DNA of 64,000 nucleotides from contig JAZBRS010000020.1 of NCBI GenBank assembly GCA_037176725.1, positions 102,628,501-102,692,500 on the forward strand, read 5' to 3'. This DNA is from Posidonia oceanica. Its lineage: Eukaryota > Streptophyta > Magnoliopsida > Alismatales > Posidoniaceae. Of this stretch, positions 46,326 to 57,253 are shown piece by piece (positions within the stretch are counted from its first letter, which is position 1; every line of letters begins with the position of its first letter). The position numbers were made by a program, and so were the translations under genes. The notes below the pieces were generated by a model. The model was not told where the DNA came from. It worked only from the letters and a program-made list of their open reading frames with translations, and did not search any database.

Positions 46326-46690
46326 GCTCTTTCTGGTTGATAGGACCGTAAACTATCATCTTGGGCTGGTGTCTTATCCAGCTCGCAGTTGTGTTATATG
46401 GCTGATATCCAGTAACTATCACTCATGGATTGTGCTTCTGGTTGATAGGCCCGTAAACTATCGCTCCCGGTTGATAGGCCCGTAAACTATCGCTTCCGGT
46501 TGATAGGACCGTAAACTATCCTGCACAATCATGTTATATGGCTGATATCTAGTAACTATCACTCACAACTGCTTCCGGTTGATAGGTCCGTAAACTATCA
46601 CTTCTGGTTGATAGGTCCGTAAACTATCACTCCCGGTTGATAGGACCGTAAACTATCCGGCCGATAAGCCCGACACCTTATCACCCTCTT
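46326..46690 (+). repeat. GTTGATAGG(A/C/T)CCGTAAACTATC module array
   Basis: Eight or so modules with GATAG...CTATC arms around a CCGTAAA loop, alternating with GGCTGATATCCAGTAACTATCAC. The last module reverts to CCGGCCGATAAGCCCGACACCTTATC. A further variant of the same stem-loop design as the neighbouring arrays. Confidence 0.8.
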
Positions 46691-47134
46691 CACGCGACTT
46701 TGCCCCAGGAAAGCAAAGTTCTACATCCCTCTGCTATCGGAGAGTCGGCCTCTCTCCCCTCGCACTCTTTTTGCTAGCTTGCTCCCCGGGTGGGGACAAG
46801 CTGTACTTTTCTTTCTCGCCTTGTCACGCAAATTTGGCCTACCTGCCGAGTCTTTGCGCCACATCGCGTTTTCTTTTTTAGCATTCTTCTTTTGCATCAC
46901 CCTCTTGCACCTTTTCTTTTCTAGCACTGCATACTAGTCCAACATCATCATCATTTTCTGCTGCATCGGCATTCTTAGCTGCACTAACTCTTGCACTAAC
47001 ATTTGCATTGCATTTGCATTAGCATGCATTGCATACTTTGCATCTCATCCATCTGCACTTGCATCTTTGCATTGCGGCAATGGGCCGCCGAATAAGTAGC
47101 TCACGTCCATAGCAAACCTCTGCTCCTGTCGATC
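46691..47134 (+). other. End of the interior of element B
   Basis: No ORF or array. GCATT-rich sequence around 46960-47070 and GGGCCGCCGAATAAGTAGCTCACG (in two parts: GGGCCGCCG, AATAAGTAGCTCACG) near 47081-47105 match the ends of A and C interiors. Confidence 0.5.
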
Positions 47135-47212
47135 AGATGGGGTGTCTTGACAATCCTGAGCAGCGGCCTCACTTCGCTTGACCGTGCTCGGGGAGGGGCA
47201 TCTTTTGACACC
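47135..47212 (+). promoter_or_regulatory. Stem-loop spanning the PPT and 3' LTR start, element B
   Basis: Inner stem CCTGAGCA 47155-47162 with TGCTCGGG 47185-47192 (one G-U pair in RNA). Outer stem AGATGGGGTGTC 47135-47146 with GACACC 47207-47212 and onward; partly decayed because the LTR reads GACACCTCATTT. Confidence 0.65.
47190..47202 (+). promoter_or_regulatory. Polypurine tract of element B
   Basis: GGGGAGGGG then CATC, immediately before the 3' LTR. Confidence 0.85.
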
Positions 47213-50200
47213 TCATTTTGACAGGCTTGAATCAGTTGGAGTTCTCTGGTAACTTCTGGATCCAAACCGAGGTCAAAACTACACCTTCCTTTTCACCTTA
47301 CCCTTCAAAACAAGCCTAAACTTGACCTAAGACTACACCCCTTTCCCTAACCCAAAACTAACCCAAAAACCATAGGAAAATCCACCATTCCCAACTTAGC
47401 AAACCTACCCAAACACCTAGAAATTCTCAACCCAAAACCACTCCCAAAAATCCTAGAAAACCTAGGTAAAACTACTCTTTTTCTACACCCCAAAACACTT
47501 CCAAAACCTTCCCAAAACCAAACCAAAACCCTAGGAATAACACTAGAGACCCTAGGCTACACACTCCCCAATTTTAACCCCTTTTTAAAACCTCTAAGCC
47601 ATCCATTTACCCAAATTATCCTTTTCTCTCTCCTAGATTATTCTTTTCTCTCTCCTCTCTCTCTCCTGATTATCCTCCTTCTTTTCACCTCCTTCTCTCC
47701 CCTTTTCTTGCCGGACTGTGGGCCCCCTTGTGCTTCTATCTCTTCTCAATCTTATTTCTATTTTTATCTTATTTTTAGCATTTTCTTTGATTTTCAAAAA
47801 ATTATTTTCTTTCAACTCCTCTCTTTCCTCTTTATTCCTCCATTTCTCCCTTTTCTTCTTCCTTTTAATTTCCTTTTCCCTTCTCTTACTAAATCCTTAA
47901 AAACCCCTAAAAAACTTTCAAAAACTCTAAAACAGAAGGAAAGCAAACTAAAACCCTAAAATAAATAATTAAAAACTTAAGCAAATCATTAAAAAAAAAC
48001 CAAAAACCTAACTGAATTTAGCTAAAATGGAAAACCATGAATGCAACTTAAAAAATGCAAAACAAACAAAAAGAAAATGCTGTAAAATTAAGGAGAAAAC
48101 CAAAATGTAACCAAAACAAGCAAAGGTAAAAACCCTACTAAAAACAATCAAAAACAATTCCTAAAAAGAAAAGAAAACAATTAAAAATGCTAAGGCAAAT
48201 AATTAAGAAAAAGAGAAACCTAACTTAACAAATATAAAAAGAACAATTCAAAAACTTAATTAAAAAATAAAAACAAACAATCAAGAATCCAAAAACACTT
48301 GATTTAAAACTTAACAAGAAAACCTTAATTAAAAAAATTAATTAAAAGAACTCAACAAACAAAAACCAAGGACAAATCAAAAGGACTTAAGACTAAAATC
48401 AAAAATCTAAAACTCACTCTAATTAATTTAAAAACAAACTTTAAAAATCCTAACTAATACCCCAAGTACTTAACAAGAAAAACATAATTAAAAAACAACT
48501 TAAAAGACTTAACAAACATTTAATTAAAATCAAAAACAAATCAAAAGCAAAGAAAACCCTAAAAACCCTAATCAAAACTAAAACCACCTTAAACCTAATT
48601 AACTAACCAAAAACAATCATTAAAGAACTTAATCAAAGTCCCAACTTAAAACACAATCACTCTAAAAACCTTTCCTATTTTTATTTTATTTTATTCTATT
48701 TTTATCTAATTTATTTCTCTCCTTTCTCTTCCTCCTTCCCTTTCTTCCTTTCTTTCTATTCTTTCCTTTCTTTTCTTTCTGGCCCAGTCCGGCCCGTCTC
48801 CCCTCCTTCCTTCTTTTCTTTCGCGCAACCTGGCCCACGACCGCTCCTTCTCCTCTTCCACCCTTCTTCTTCCTCTTCTTCTTCTATTTTCTTCCCGCGC
48901 CAGCCGACTCCCTCCACCTCTTCAAATTCAACTTATCTTCTTCCCTCTCGATCCCTTCAGCGCCAGCGTCCGGCCTCCTCTCTCGCGTCTCAGCGGATCT
49001 CCGGGGGGCATTAATTGCCAGTCCTCTCCGTCGTCCCTTCTCTGTCAGCCGCTGCTCCGACGGTGGCAATTCAAAAACCACCGCGCTTCACTCCATCCTT
49101 CCTGCATAAAACCAGCACTTCATTCCCTCCTCGATCACCTTTTCGTCGTCCAGAGAGAGTGAGAGAATCCAGAGCCCTGAGAGCATCCGAATCCCCTCCT
49201 CTTCCTCTGCCAGAACCCAGCTCTTCTTCCTCTTCCTTCCCGACCACACCAGAGCCCTGAACAGGCCTCAAACTCCCCTCAATTCACCCCCCAATCTCAC
49301 CCAGACAACCACCACCTCAGCCCTCCATTCAGCAGCTCAATTCATCCCAGAACCACCCAAAGACACCCTGAAATCCACAGCAATAACCCAACTTCTTCCT
49401 CCAAAAATTCCCAACTCCATAGCTCACTAAACTTCCCCAAACTCCAGCATCCTACTCCCTAGAACATCACCTTCTCAAATCACCAAGCCTCCAGCCTTCA
49501 TCCCCACCACAGCCCGATTACTCCACTTCAAACACCTACGACCCACTTTGCCAAAAAATCGACCCAGCTGCCATCTTCCTCTCCGGCCCTCCTCAGACCC
49601 ACCTCAGCATCCATACACCTCCACATAGCAACCAGCAAGTTGCCGGCACCCACCAACTGATCCGGAAGGTAGCAGACACCTCCACCCACCTCAGACGACC
49701 AGTAGTCCACCCACTGAAGCCAAATTCCTCTCCGGTCATCGAAGCTTCGCTCCGACCATCCAGGAAGCTTCGGAGCACTCCACTGACCAATTCCCAGCAC
49801 TTCCGAGCCGTCGACAGCACCTGCAGCGACTGGTCCAACCTCGCCGGCAACCTCTGAATCAGCCAGCCGAACAGGTAACCCCCTTCTCCCTTAGCTTAGT
49901 TTCCCTCTCAGCTTGCTTTTCCACCCCTCAGATAGGGGTTTCCCCTCCTCTCTCGCCAGGTCAGCACCGCCGCTGACCCGTCTTCTCCGGCAAGCTCCGA
50001 GCTCGCCTCGCTGCTCCAGTCAACAGAACTCCCTTCCGTCGATCGTCCGAGCTCCACACGATCTCCAGGAGCACAGCCATGCCCTCAGATCCCACCGACG
50101 ACGCCGTAATCGTCTGGATTGCTTCAGAATCCTCTACAGACCTCCGTCGTCGTCTCCGATCATCTTCAGGCCGTGTCATCGCCCGCCGACGTCGCTCCGG

Positions 50201-53151
50201 TCTCCGCACGTCTCTAGCGAAGGCCCCCGGCCGTTCTGTGCCTCTCCAACACCCCATTTCTGCCCCCTCTGGCCACTGTCAGCACTGTGCTACAGTGGCT
50301 CCTTCTTCCACCTTTTACTGTAGCTTTATTTTTGCTTAGCATGCTTATTTTGCCTAAAATTGCATATCTGCCTTGTTTTTTTGATTTATTGCATTCTAGT
50401 CCTGCCTCTGTTTATCTTTCATTTAATTTCGCATTAAAATCTTATGATATTGCATGAAAAATCTGAAAAATCAGTTAATTGCATGTTAGTCCTTCTATAG
50501 TGTTTCTCTTCAATGTTTTCTTTAAGTTCTGGCCCTCCTGTTCTTTATTATTGCATGTTAGTCCTCCAGTTAATAATCTGATTTAATGCTTTAATTTTAC
50601 CATGATAAATTGCATTTTTAGTCCCTGTTGTTTTTCTTATTTGCAGTTTAGTCCTCTGATCTGTTAACTTAGGTCTTTGTTTTTCAATTTTCCTTACTGC
50701 ATTGCATCATTTCCTTCATATTTTCTGATTTTTGCATATAGGTCCTTCATCATGCACAGCATACATTTAAATGCATATTTTGCTTATAAAATTGCATTTT
50801 TGACCCTGCATGATTTGAAAATTGCATATAGGTCCTCTGCCTGTCATTTAAATGCATATTTTGCTTATAAAATTGCATTTTTGACCCTGCATGATTTGAA
50901 AATTGCATATAGGTCCTCTGCTTGTCATTCAAGTGCATATTTTGCTTATAAAATTGCATTTTTAACCCTGCATGTTTTAAAAATTGCACATTGGTCCTCC
51001 GCATGCTTATAAAAATCATTTAAATGCATATTTTGCTTATAAAATTGCATTTTATACTCTGCATATTTGAAAAATTGCATGTAGGTCCCCTGTTTGCATT
51101 CCCAGACCACTAAGACTACTGTTTTGCTGGAAAAATTGCATTTTGGACCTTGTTAATTTCAAAATTGCATGCCAATTTACCATATGATTTCAAAAGTTGT
51201 CCTGATGCGTGTCCATCTTGAAAAATTGCATTTTGAACCTTGCATCTTGCAAAATTGCATTCAGACCCTCCATTTTTCAAAAACTTTGCATAAAAGCCCC
51301 CAACCTTTCAAAATCATTGCATTTAGACCCCTACTTTTTCAAAAATTGCATGTAAGGTAGTTTTCTGTAAAATCACCCCTAAGTCTTTTCTTGCATTCTA
51401 CATGCATTGCATTCATGCATTCTTGCATTTGGCATCCCTTGCACCCACTTAAGCATTCTTAGCTCCCATTCACATGGGAGGACCTGTTTTGCATACCCCT
51501 AGGACCTCCTGTACACCTAGATCTATTCTTCTCCCCTATTCTGGCCTCTCTGCCTTGGAGCTGGGATATCTTCAGATCCGGCCGTTGGATCTTCTCAACT
51601 AAGCTACCTGGACGACCCCGGCGGAGCGCTCTTCAGCATGGACCAATCAGATTTCAGATCAGGCTTCAGATTCCCAAGGTAAGTCCTCCTGAACCCTTGC
51701 ACAGCATTCATTTGCACACCATTTGCATTCCTTGCATTGTTTTTGCTTTCTGATTTCTCGAACATGTCGAATAGGACTTCCTCTTCTTATCTATCAACTC
51801 TGCTTTCTCTTTTCTCGTACTCCCAGTGTTTTGTGTCACGTTTCCCCTGGATTCACCACTAATTGCAACTTTCTTCCCCCTTTCCCACGATCCGATCGCA
51901 TCGCGAGCTCTTGGAAGCGTGCGAGACACATCGTGGGACATTTTGGTGGGAAATAGTCATAAAACAGTGGCAATCCCTCCACTTGCTCCCCTTCCGCTTT
52001 GTAGGTCTTCACACCTACTTTGCATGGTCTTAAATGGCGCTCGTTCTCACACTTGCGCTGTTTACCTCTCCTTCGCTTCTCCTACTCTTCTTCTTAGCAT
52101 TTGCATCTGCATGGTTTTATCGATGCTTTATCTCGCTTGTTTTGGCACCGTTTTGCGTGTTCGCTCTGCTTTGGCACAGTTTCGCGTGCTCGCTCTGCTT
52201 TGGCACCGTTTTGCATGTCCGCTTTGCTCTTGGCACCGTTTTGCATGTCCGCTCTGTTTTTGGCACCGTTTTGCGTGCCCACTTTGTTTTTGGCACCGTT
52301 TCGCATGCCTACTCTGTTTTTGGCACCGTTTTGCGTGCCTGCTTTGCTTTTGGCACCATTTTGCGTGCCCGCTTTGTCTTTGGCACCGTTTCGCGTGCTC
52401 GCTTCTGTTTCTTGCCTCGTTTTGCGTGCCGTTCTTGTTTTCTTGCACTGTTTCGCATGCCGCTTCCGTTTCTCGCATTGTTTTGCGTGTTTTACGTCGC
52501 TTTCTCTTGCATGTCGCCTGCATTGCTTGATTTTACTGCCGTTTTGCTTTTCCGTCTGCATTTGCATATAGGGCAGTGATGCTTACTGCCTGGAGTTCTC
52601 ACGAGCCAGGTTTCGCCCGGTTCAGAACACAGACAGTGTTGCTGAGCACTTAGACTGCACGTTTACTTTCCTGCATTGCATCCCACTACTTAAAGCACAC
52701 CTATGAGCATTCATTCAGGCATTCATTGGCATTTAGGCATTCAAACCTGCATTTCCCTGCGTATGCGAGCGTAAGCCTAGAAAGACCGATTCTCGGGCGT
52801 GTCGGGGGTGCCTAACACCTTCCCTGCACGTAACAGGAGTCCTTGCCCAGTCTTTTGGCCCGTAATGACCATATCACCCTTATCCTAGGCATGAGTCATA
52901 CGTTTGCATTCATTTGCATTTGTTTTCTTTTGCATTGCTTTGCATTGCATCTTTTGCTTGGTTTTGCATGTTAGCTCGCGCATTTCCCCCAGTTTTCCTT
53001 GTCTTCCGATAATAGACACGGTGGCAACTCTGAATTATCTTATCTTTTCTTTTCTTATCTTTTCTCCTCTGTTTTAAGTGTTTTCGAGTTGAACCCTCCT
53101 CCTCGGACATCGCCGCTAATAGTAAACCTGATTCTGATTGGGATTACTACA
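47203..53151 (+). repeat. 3' LTR of element B, 5949 bp
   Basis: Starts TTTTGACACC (G-to-T from the family start) and ends ATTACTACA. TATA-like GCATAAAAC 49104-49112; donor CAG|GTAACC from 49872; 81-bp units from 50764; minisatellite 52136-52500; hairpin box 52804-52825; PBS-like TGGCAACTCTG 53022-53032. Only scattered mismatches against the 5' LTR, apart from indels. Confidence 0.93.
52136..52500 (+). repeat. 30-bp minisatellite, 3' LTR of B (about 10 copies)
   Basis: Same unit as 30822-31250 but fewer copies, so the array has changed length since the two LTRs were identical. Confidence 0.88.
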
Positions 53152-53156
53152 AAACC
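53152..53156 (+). repeat. Target site duplication of element B, right copy
   Basis: AAACC, identical to 25716-25720. Confidence 0.95.
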
Positions 53157-54870
53157 ATATTGCGTTGCAATAAAACCCAACAGTTTATTACATCTACATA
53201 TAAGTCCAAAATGTTAAACTGTTGCCTGCTTTCATGCCTATTTTGCTTTGCATTTTAGTCCAACAGTTTACTTTAATTGCATGTTAGTCCAAATGTCAAA
53301 CTGTTGTATGCTTTCACACCTATCTTGTTTTGCAATTTAAACCTTGCAGTTTACTTTATTTGCATGTAAGTCCAAATGTTAAATTGTTGCATATTTTCAT
53401 GCCTCTCTTGCTTTACAATAAAATCCAACAGTTTGCTTTAATTACATGTTAGTCCTAACTTCAACTGTTGCATGCTTCCATGTTTCTTTTGCATTGCACA
53501 TAAGTCCAGCATGTTTTCGATACTGCATGTAAGTCCATTCCTCACACTGTCGCATGCATTCTTTTAACTGATGTTGCATCTTGCCCCTGTTTTTTAATCA
53601 CATTGCTTCATTAGTTTTTAGGACACTTTAACCCTGATGCATTGTATCTTTTCCATGACATTGCACTTAGGCCCCTGTAGTTTACTTTAATTACATTTAG
53701 GTCCCCATACTTGCACTTTTGCATGCATGGCACTCTCATGAAATTGCATATTGCCCCCTTGCACTTTTTCTAGCATCATCAGCTTCATTGCATGTAGAAC
53801 TCACTGCATGTAGAACTCATTGCATTACATGCATACATGGGCATATTGCATTTAGTCCCCCACCTTGACCTCTATTGCACCAATAGGTTTCATCTAGCCC
53901 TTGATCCATCTAACTTGATTTCTGAATAACTTTTGATCGGACCGTTGGATCTTCACGATCTAATCATCCTGATCTTCCTGGTTGAATGATCTTTCATTCT
54001 AAGCTAAGTTTATTCAGATCAGGCATCAGATCATCAAGTTATGCCCATTCCAATCATTGCATATCACTCATTGCCTTATAACTTGCATCGCATGCATTGT
54101 TTTCTCGATCTGTCTTCTCATGCATGTAGATTAGGCTCTTCCGCCTTTGTTTTGTTTCCCCTTTGCATGTCACTATATGCATTGTGTGGTTTTACCCGAC
54201 GTTTTGTTTCTCGCCTACATTGCATTTAGGGCAGTGATGCTTACTGTCTGGAGTTCTTACGAATCAGGGCACGCCCCGTTCGGGACACTGACAACGCTAC
54301 TGAGCACATAGGTTGCACGTTTAATTTCATCACACATCATGGTGCCTTGAGCATATATTTGAGCATGTAATTAAAGCATATATGGCATTTCGGCATTTAA
54401 AGCATGTTTAGAGTATCCTTAACATGGCATAGCAATCCTTGCCCCTCGGGCGTGCAGTTAAGGCAAGCATTGTCGATATTCCTGCACATGTGAGCGGAAA
54501 AGCCTAGAAAGACCGATTTCGGACGTATCGGGGGTGCCTAACACTTCCCCGTGCGTAACAGGAGTCCTTACCCTTTCTCTGACCCGTAATGACCATTTTG
54601 CCCTCATCCTAGGCACGAGTCATTCATTTTTGCATAGTATTGCATCCATTTGCATGTTTTCATGCATTTCCCTGGTTTTCCTCGTCTCCCGATTTAATAG
54701 ACTAGGTGGCTACTCCGATCTTGCTTTATCTTCTATTTCCCTTGTCATTTTCGGTGTTTTCGAGTCAAGTTTCCTTCCTCGGATCCACTCGCTCATAGTG
54801 GCCTTTCGTCGGTCGGTGCGTGCGAGCTTTGGCAGCATACATGGACGTGCCGACTCCTAGGGTTACTACA
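53157..54870 (+). repeat. LTR E, right part
   Basis: Resumes the TTGCATTTTAGTCC-rich zone broken at 25720, then the U5-like cassette: ATGCTTACTG near 54236, hairpin box 54530-54550 (one base shorter), PBS-like TGGCTACTCCG 54707-54717, and the end GGTTACTACA at 54870. Confidence 0.88.
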
Positions 54871-54871
54871 G

Positions 54872-54889
54872 TGGCGACTCCAATGGGAA
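54872..54889 (+). promoter_or_regulatory. Primer binding site of element E
   Basis: TGGCGACTCCAATGGGAA, one base after the LTR; it differs from the PBS of A at three positions. Confidence 0.8.
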
Positions 54890-56438
54890 TGGCGAAAATA
54901 ATGCAATGCTAATATGCATGTGATGATGGTGCTACTGTCTAGCATGTGATGCTGGTGCAACTACATGCGATGCTAATGCAAAAGGTTATGAGTTGATGGA
55001 CTCATCACTGGATAGTTTGGGTTATCGGCCTGAGGAGTTGACGAACTCGCCACCGAATAGTTTTGGTTATCTACCCTAGCTCCTCACCAGGCTGGCAGCC
55101 CTAACTACTCGGTTGACACCCGTCAAAAAGTCACCCACGGGCTAATACCCCTAACTATCTGGCGATGAGTCCGTCAACTTATCACCGGGCTAGTATCTCT
55201 AACTACTCAGTTGGCAAACACGTTAGTTTTCTCTCCGCTTTGCATTTCGATGCCAAGGGCACTTTAGCTGTCCCTTGGTATCTCTCATCGATACCAGGGG
55301 CATCTTTATTTGGTTGTCCTATGGTATCACATTTCCATCTGCATCCAGGCTGACATCCCCAACTGTCACGGGAGCGTCTACGGACCTCTGCTACACTTGC
55401 GGGTATGGTATTTCCCTTTGCATTCGTGGTTACAGGTCATCCGACTTGTGATCACCTCTCTTGCCTGATAGACTCGCTGGCCTGTCACCACCCACCGGCT
55501 TGATAGTCCTAACTATCTGGTGATGAGTCCGTTAACTCCTCACAGGGCTAATAGCCCTAACTATCTGGTGATTAGTCCATTAACTCCTCGCAAGGCTGAT
55601 AATCCTAACTATCCGGAGATGAGTCCGTTAACTCTTCACAGGGTTGATAAACCCTAACTATCGGGCGATAGGTCCATTAACTTATCACCCCTTCATCATG
55701 TTAGTGTAATAACATTCTGTTGCATATCATAGCATATCATTGCATGTCATCATGTACCTTCTTTGTGTCCCCAGTAGAGTCAGTACTAGCATTGCATCTC
55801 ATCATCACACGGACATCACGCACCTAGGATTCGAACCCCTAGTTTGCGTATTGCTTAAGGTGACATCCTCAATACTCACAACTCTGCGCTGCTTGCCTAC
55901 TTTGGATGACACCCGTGGTAATGCACGATCAGGATCGTTTCCTCGGCATCGCATGCCCAGCGTCACACTGTATATACATTGCATAACATTGCATCGCACT
56001 GCATTCTCATTACATTGCTATACTCTCTGTAGTCATCACAATAACTCCCACTTTCCACTTTCCCAGACATGGCGTGCTTAGGATTCAAACCCTTGGTTCA
56101 CACATTGCTTAAAGTACTATCTTCAGCATTCCACGACTTTTATAGTCTGCCTGCTTGAGATGACACCTGCGGTAGTGCACGGCCCAGGATTGCTTCCATG
56201 GCACTACGCGTCCGTCATCACATGCACAATCACAGCATTTTATCTTCAGCATTTTACTTTCAACATCTGCATCGCCTTCGCCTACAGCAAAAGCTTGGTG
56301 AATGGCACCCCTGTGCTAGGGCTATACACCACTCAGCGCACACACACACTGAGTGACCATCTGGCCTTCCTGTATTGCCCAGAGACACTCTTGCATTGCA
56401 TTTTCTGCCACACTCACGTGCATGCATCACCCACTTTT
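54890..56438 (+). mobile_element. Gene-free interior of element E
   Basis: 1.55 kb without gag or pol. In order: GATG/GCTAATGC-rich stretch; an inverted copy of the stem-loop module (54990-55080, reading GAGTTGATGGACTCATC on the plus strand); forward modules; paired hairpins GATGCCAAGGG 55249-55259 / CCCTTGGTATC 55272-55282 and GATACCAGGGG 55290-55300 / CCTATGGTATC 55318-55328; about five 46-bp modules (55495-55690); T-arm-like units at 55830 and 56084; terminal sequence matching A 8340-8480. No PPT or forward 3' LTR follows. Confidence 0.75.
55495..55690 (+). repeat. Stem-loop module array of element E
   Basis: Units GGGCTAATAGCCCTAACTATC plus TGATGAGTCCGTTAACTCCTC and variants; the last is GATAGGTCCATTAACTTATC. 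Confidence 0.8.
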
Positions 56439-56456
56439 CCCCCAGTGGAGTCACCA
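56439..56456 (-). promoter_or_regulatory. Primer binding site of LTR F (reverse strand)
   Basis: On the minus strand this reads TGGTGACTCCACTGGGGG, one base from the LTR F end. It joins directly to the forward interior of E. Confidence 0.8.
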
Positions 56457-56457
56457 C

Positions 56458-57253
56458 TGTAGCAACCCTGGGAGTCGGCATGTTCATGCACGCTGCCAAA
56501 GCTCTCGCGCACCAACCGACGAAAGGCCATTATGAGCGGGTGGATCCGAGGAAGGAAACTCGACTCGAAAACACCAAAAACGACAAGGAAAATAAAAGAT
56601 AAAGAAGATCGGAGTCGCCACCTAGTCTATTAAATCGGGAGACGAGGAAAACCAGGGAAATGCATGAAAACATGCAAATGGATGCAATGCTATGCAAAAA
56701 TGAATGACTCGTGCTTAGGACGAGGGTAAAATGGTCATTGCGGGCCAGAGAAAGGGTAAGGACTCCTGTTACCCACGGGGAAGGTGTTAGGCACCCCCGA
56801 TACGCGCAGAATCGGTCTTTCTAGGCTTTTCTGCTCACATGTGCAGGAATATTGACAATGCTTGCCTTAACTGCACGCCCGAGGGGCGAGGAATGCTATG
56901 CCATGTTATGGATGCTCTAAACATGCTTTAAATGCCGAGATGCCATGTATGCTTTAATTACATGCTCAAATATATGCTCAAGGAGCCATGATGTGTGATG
57001 AAACTAAACGTGCAACCTATGTGCTCAGCAACACTGTCAGTGTCCCGAACGGGGCGTGCCTTAGTTCGTAAGAACTCTAGACAATAAGCATCACTGCCCT
57101 AAATGCAATGCAGGCGAGAAACAAAATGTCGGGTAAAACCATACAAGGCATATAGCGACATGCAAAGGGGAAACAAAATAGAGGCGGAAGAGCCTAATCT
57201 ACATGCACGAGAAGATAGATCAAGAAAACAATGCATGCGATGCAAGTTATAAG
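56458..57253 (-). repeat. LTR F, inverted relative to LTR E, same family
   Basis: On the minus strand it ends ...GGGTTGCTACA at 56458. Hairpin box 56777-56798; PBS-like TGGCGACTCCG 56610-56620. It matches the last ~800 bp of LTR E closely. It is broken after GTTATAAG at 57253, a site equivalent to about 54074 in LTR E, by insertion of LTR G. Confidence 0.88.

Larger units (their letters stand above)
25721..53151 (+). mobile_element. Element B: complete 27.4-kb Tat-lineage (Ogre/Retand-like) LTR retrotransposon
   Basis: Bounded by AAACC duplications, with LTRs of 6168 and 5949 bp and an interior of 15,314 bp. Order: PBS, 1.3-kb leader, gag, protease, long linker, RT, RNase H, second archaeal-type RNase H, integrase, 1.5-kb spacer, PMD-like ORF, stem-loop arrays, PPT. 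Lineage is inferred from the dual RNase H, PBS type and size. The coding parts carry many stops and a frame change, so this copy is dead, although the two LTRs remain very similar by eye. It is inserted in LTR E. Confidence 0.93.
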
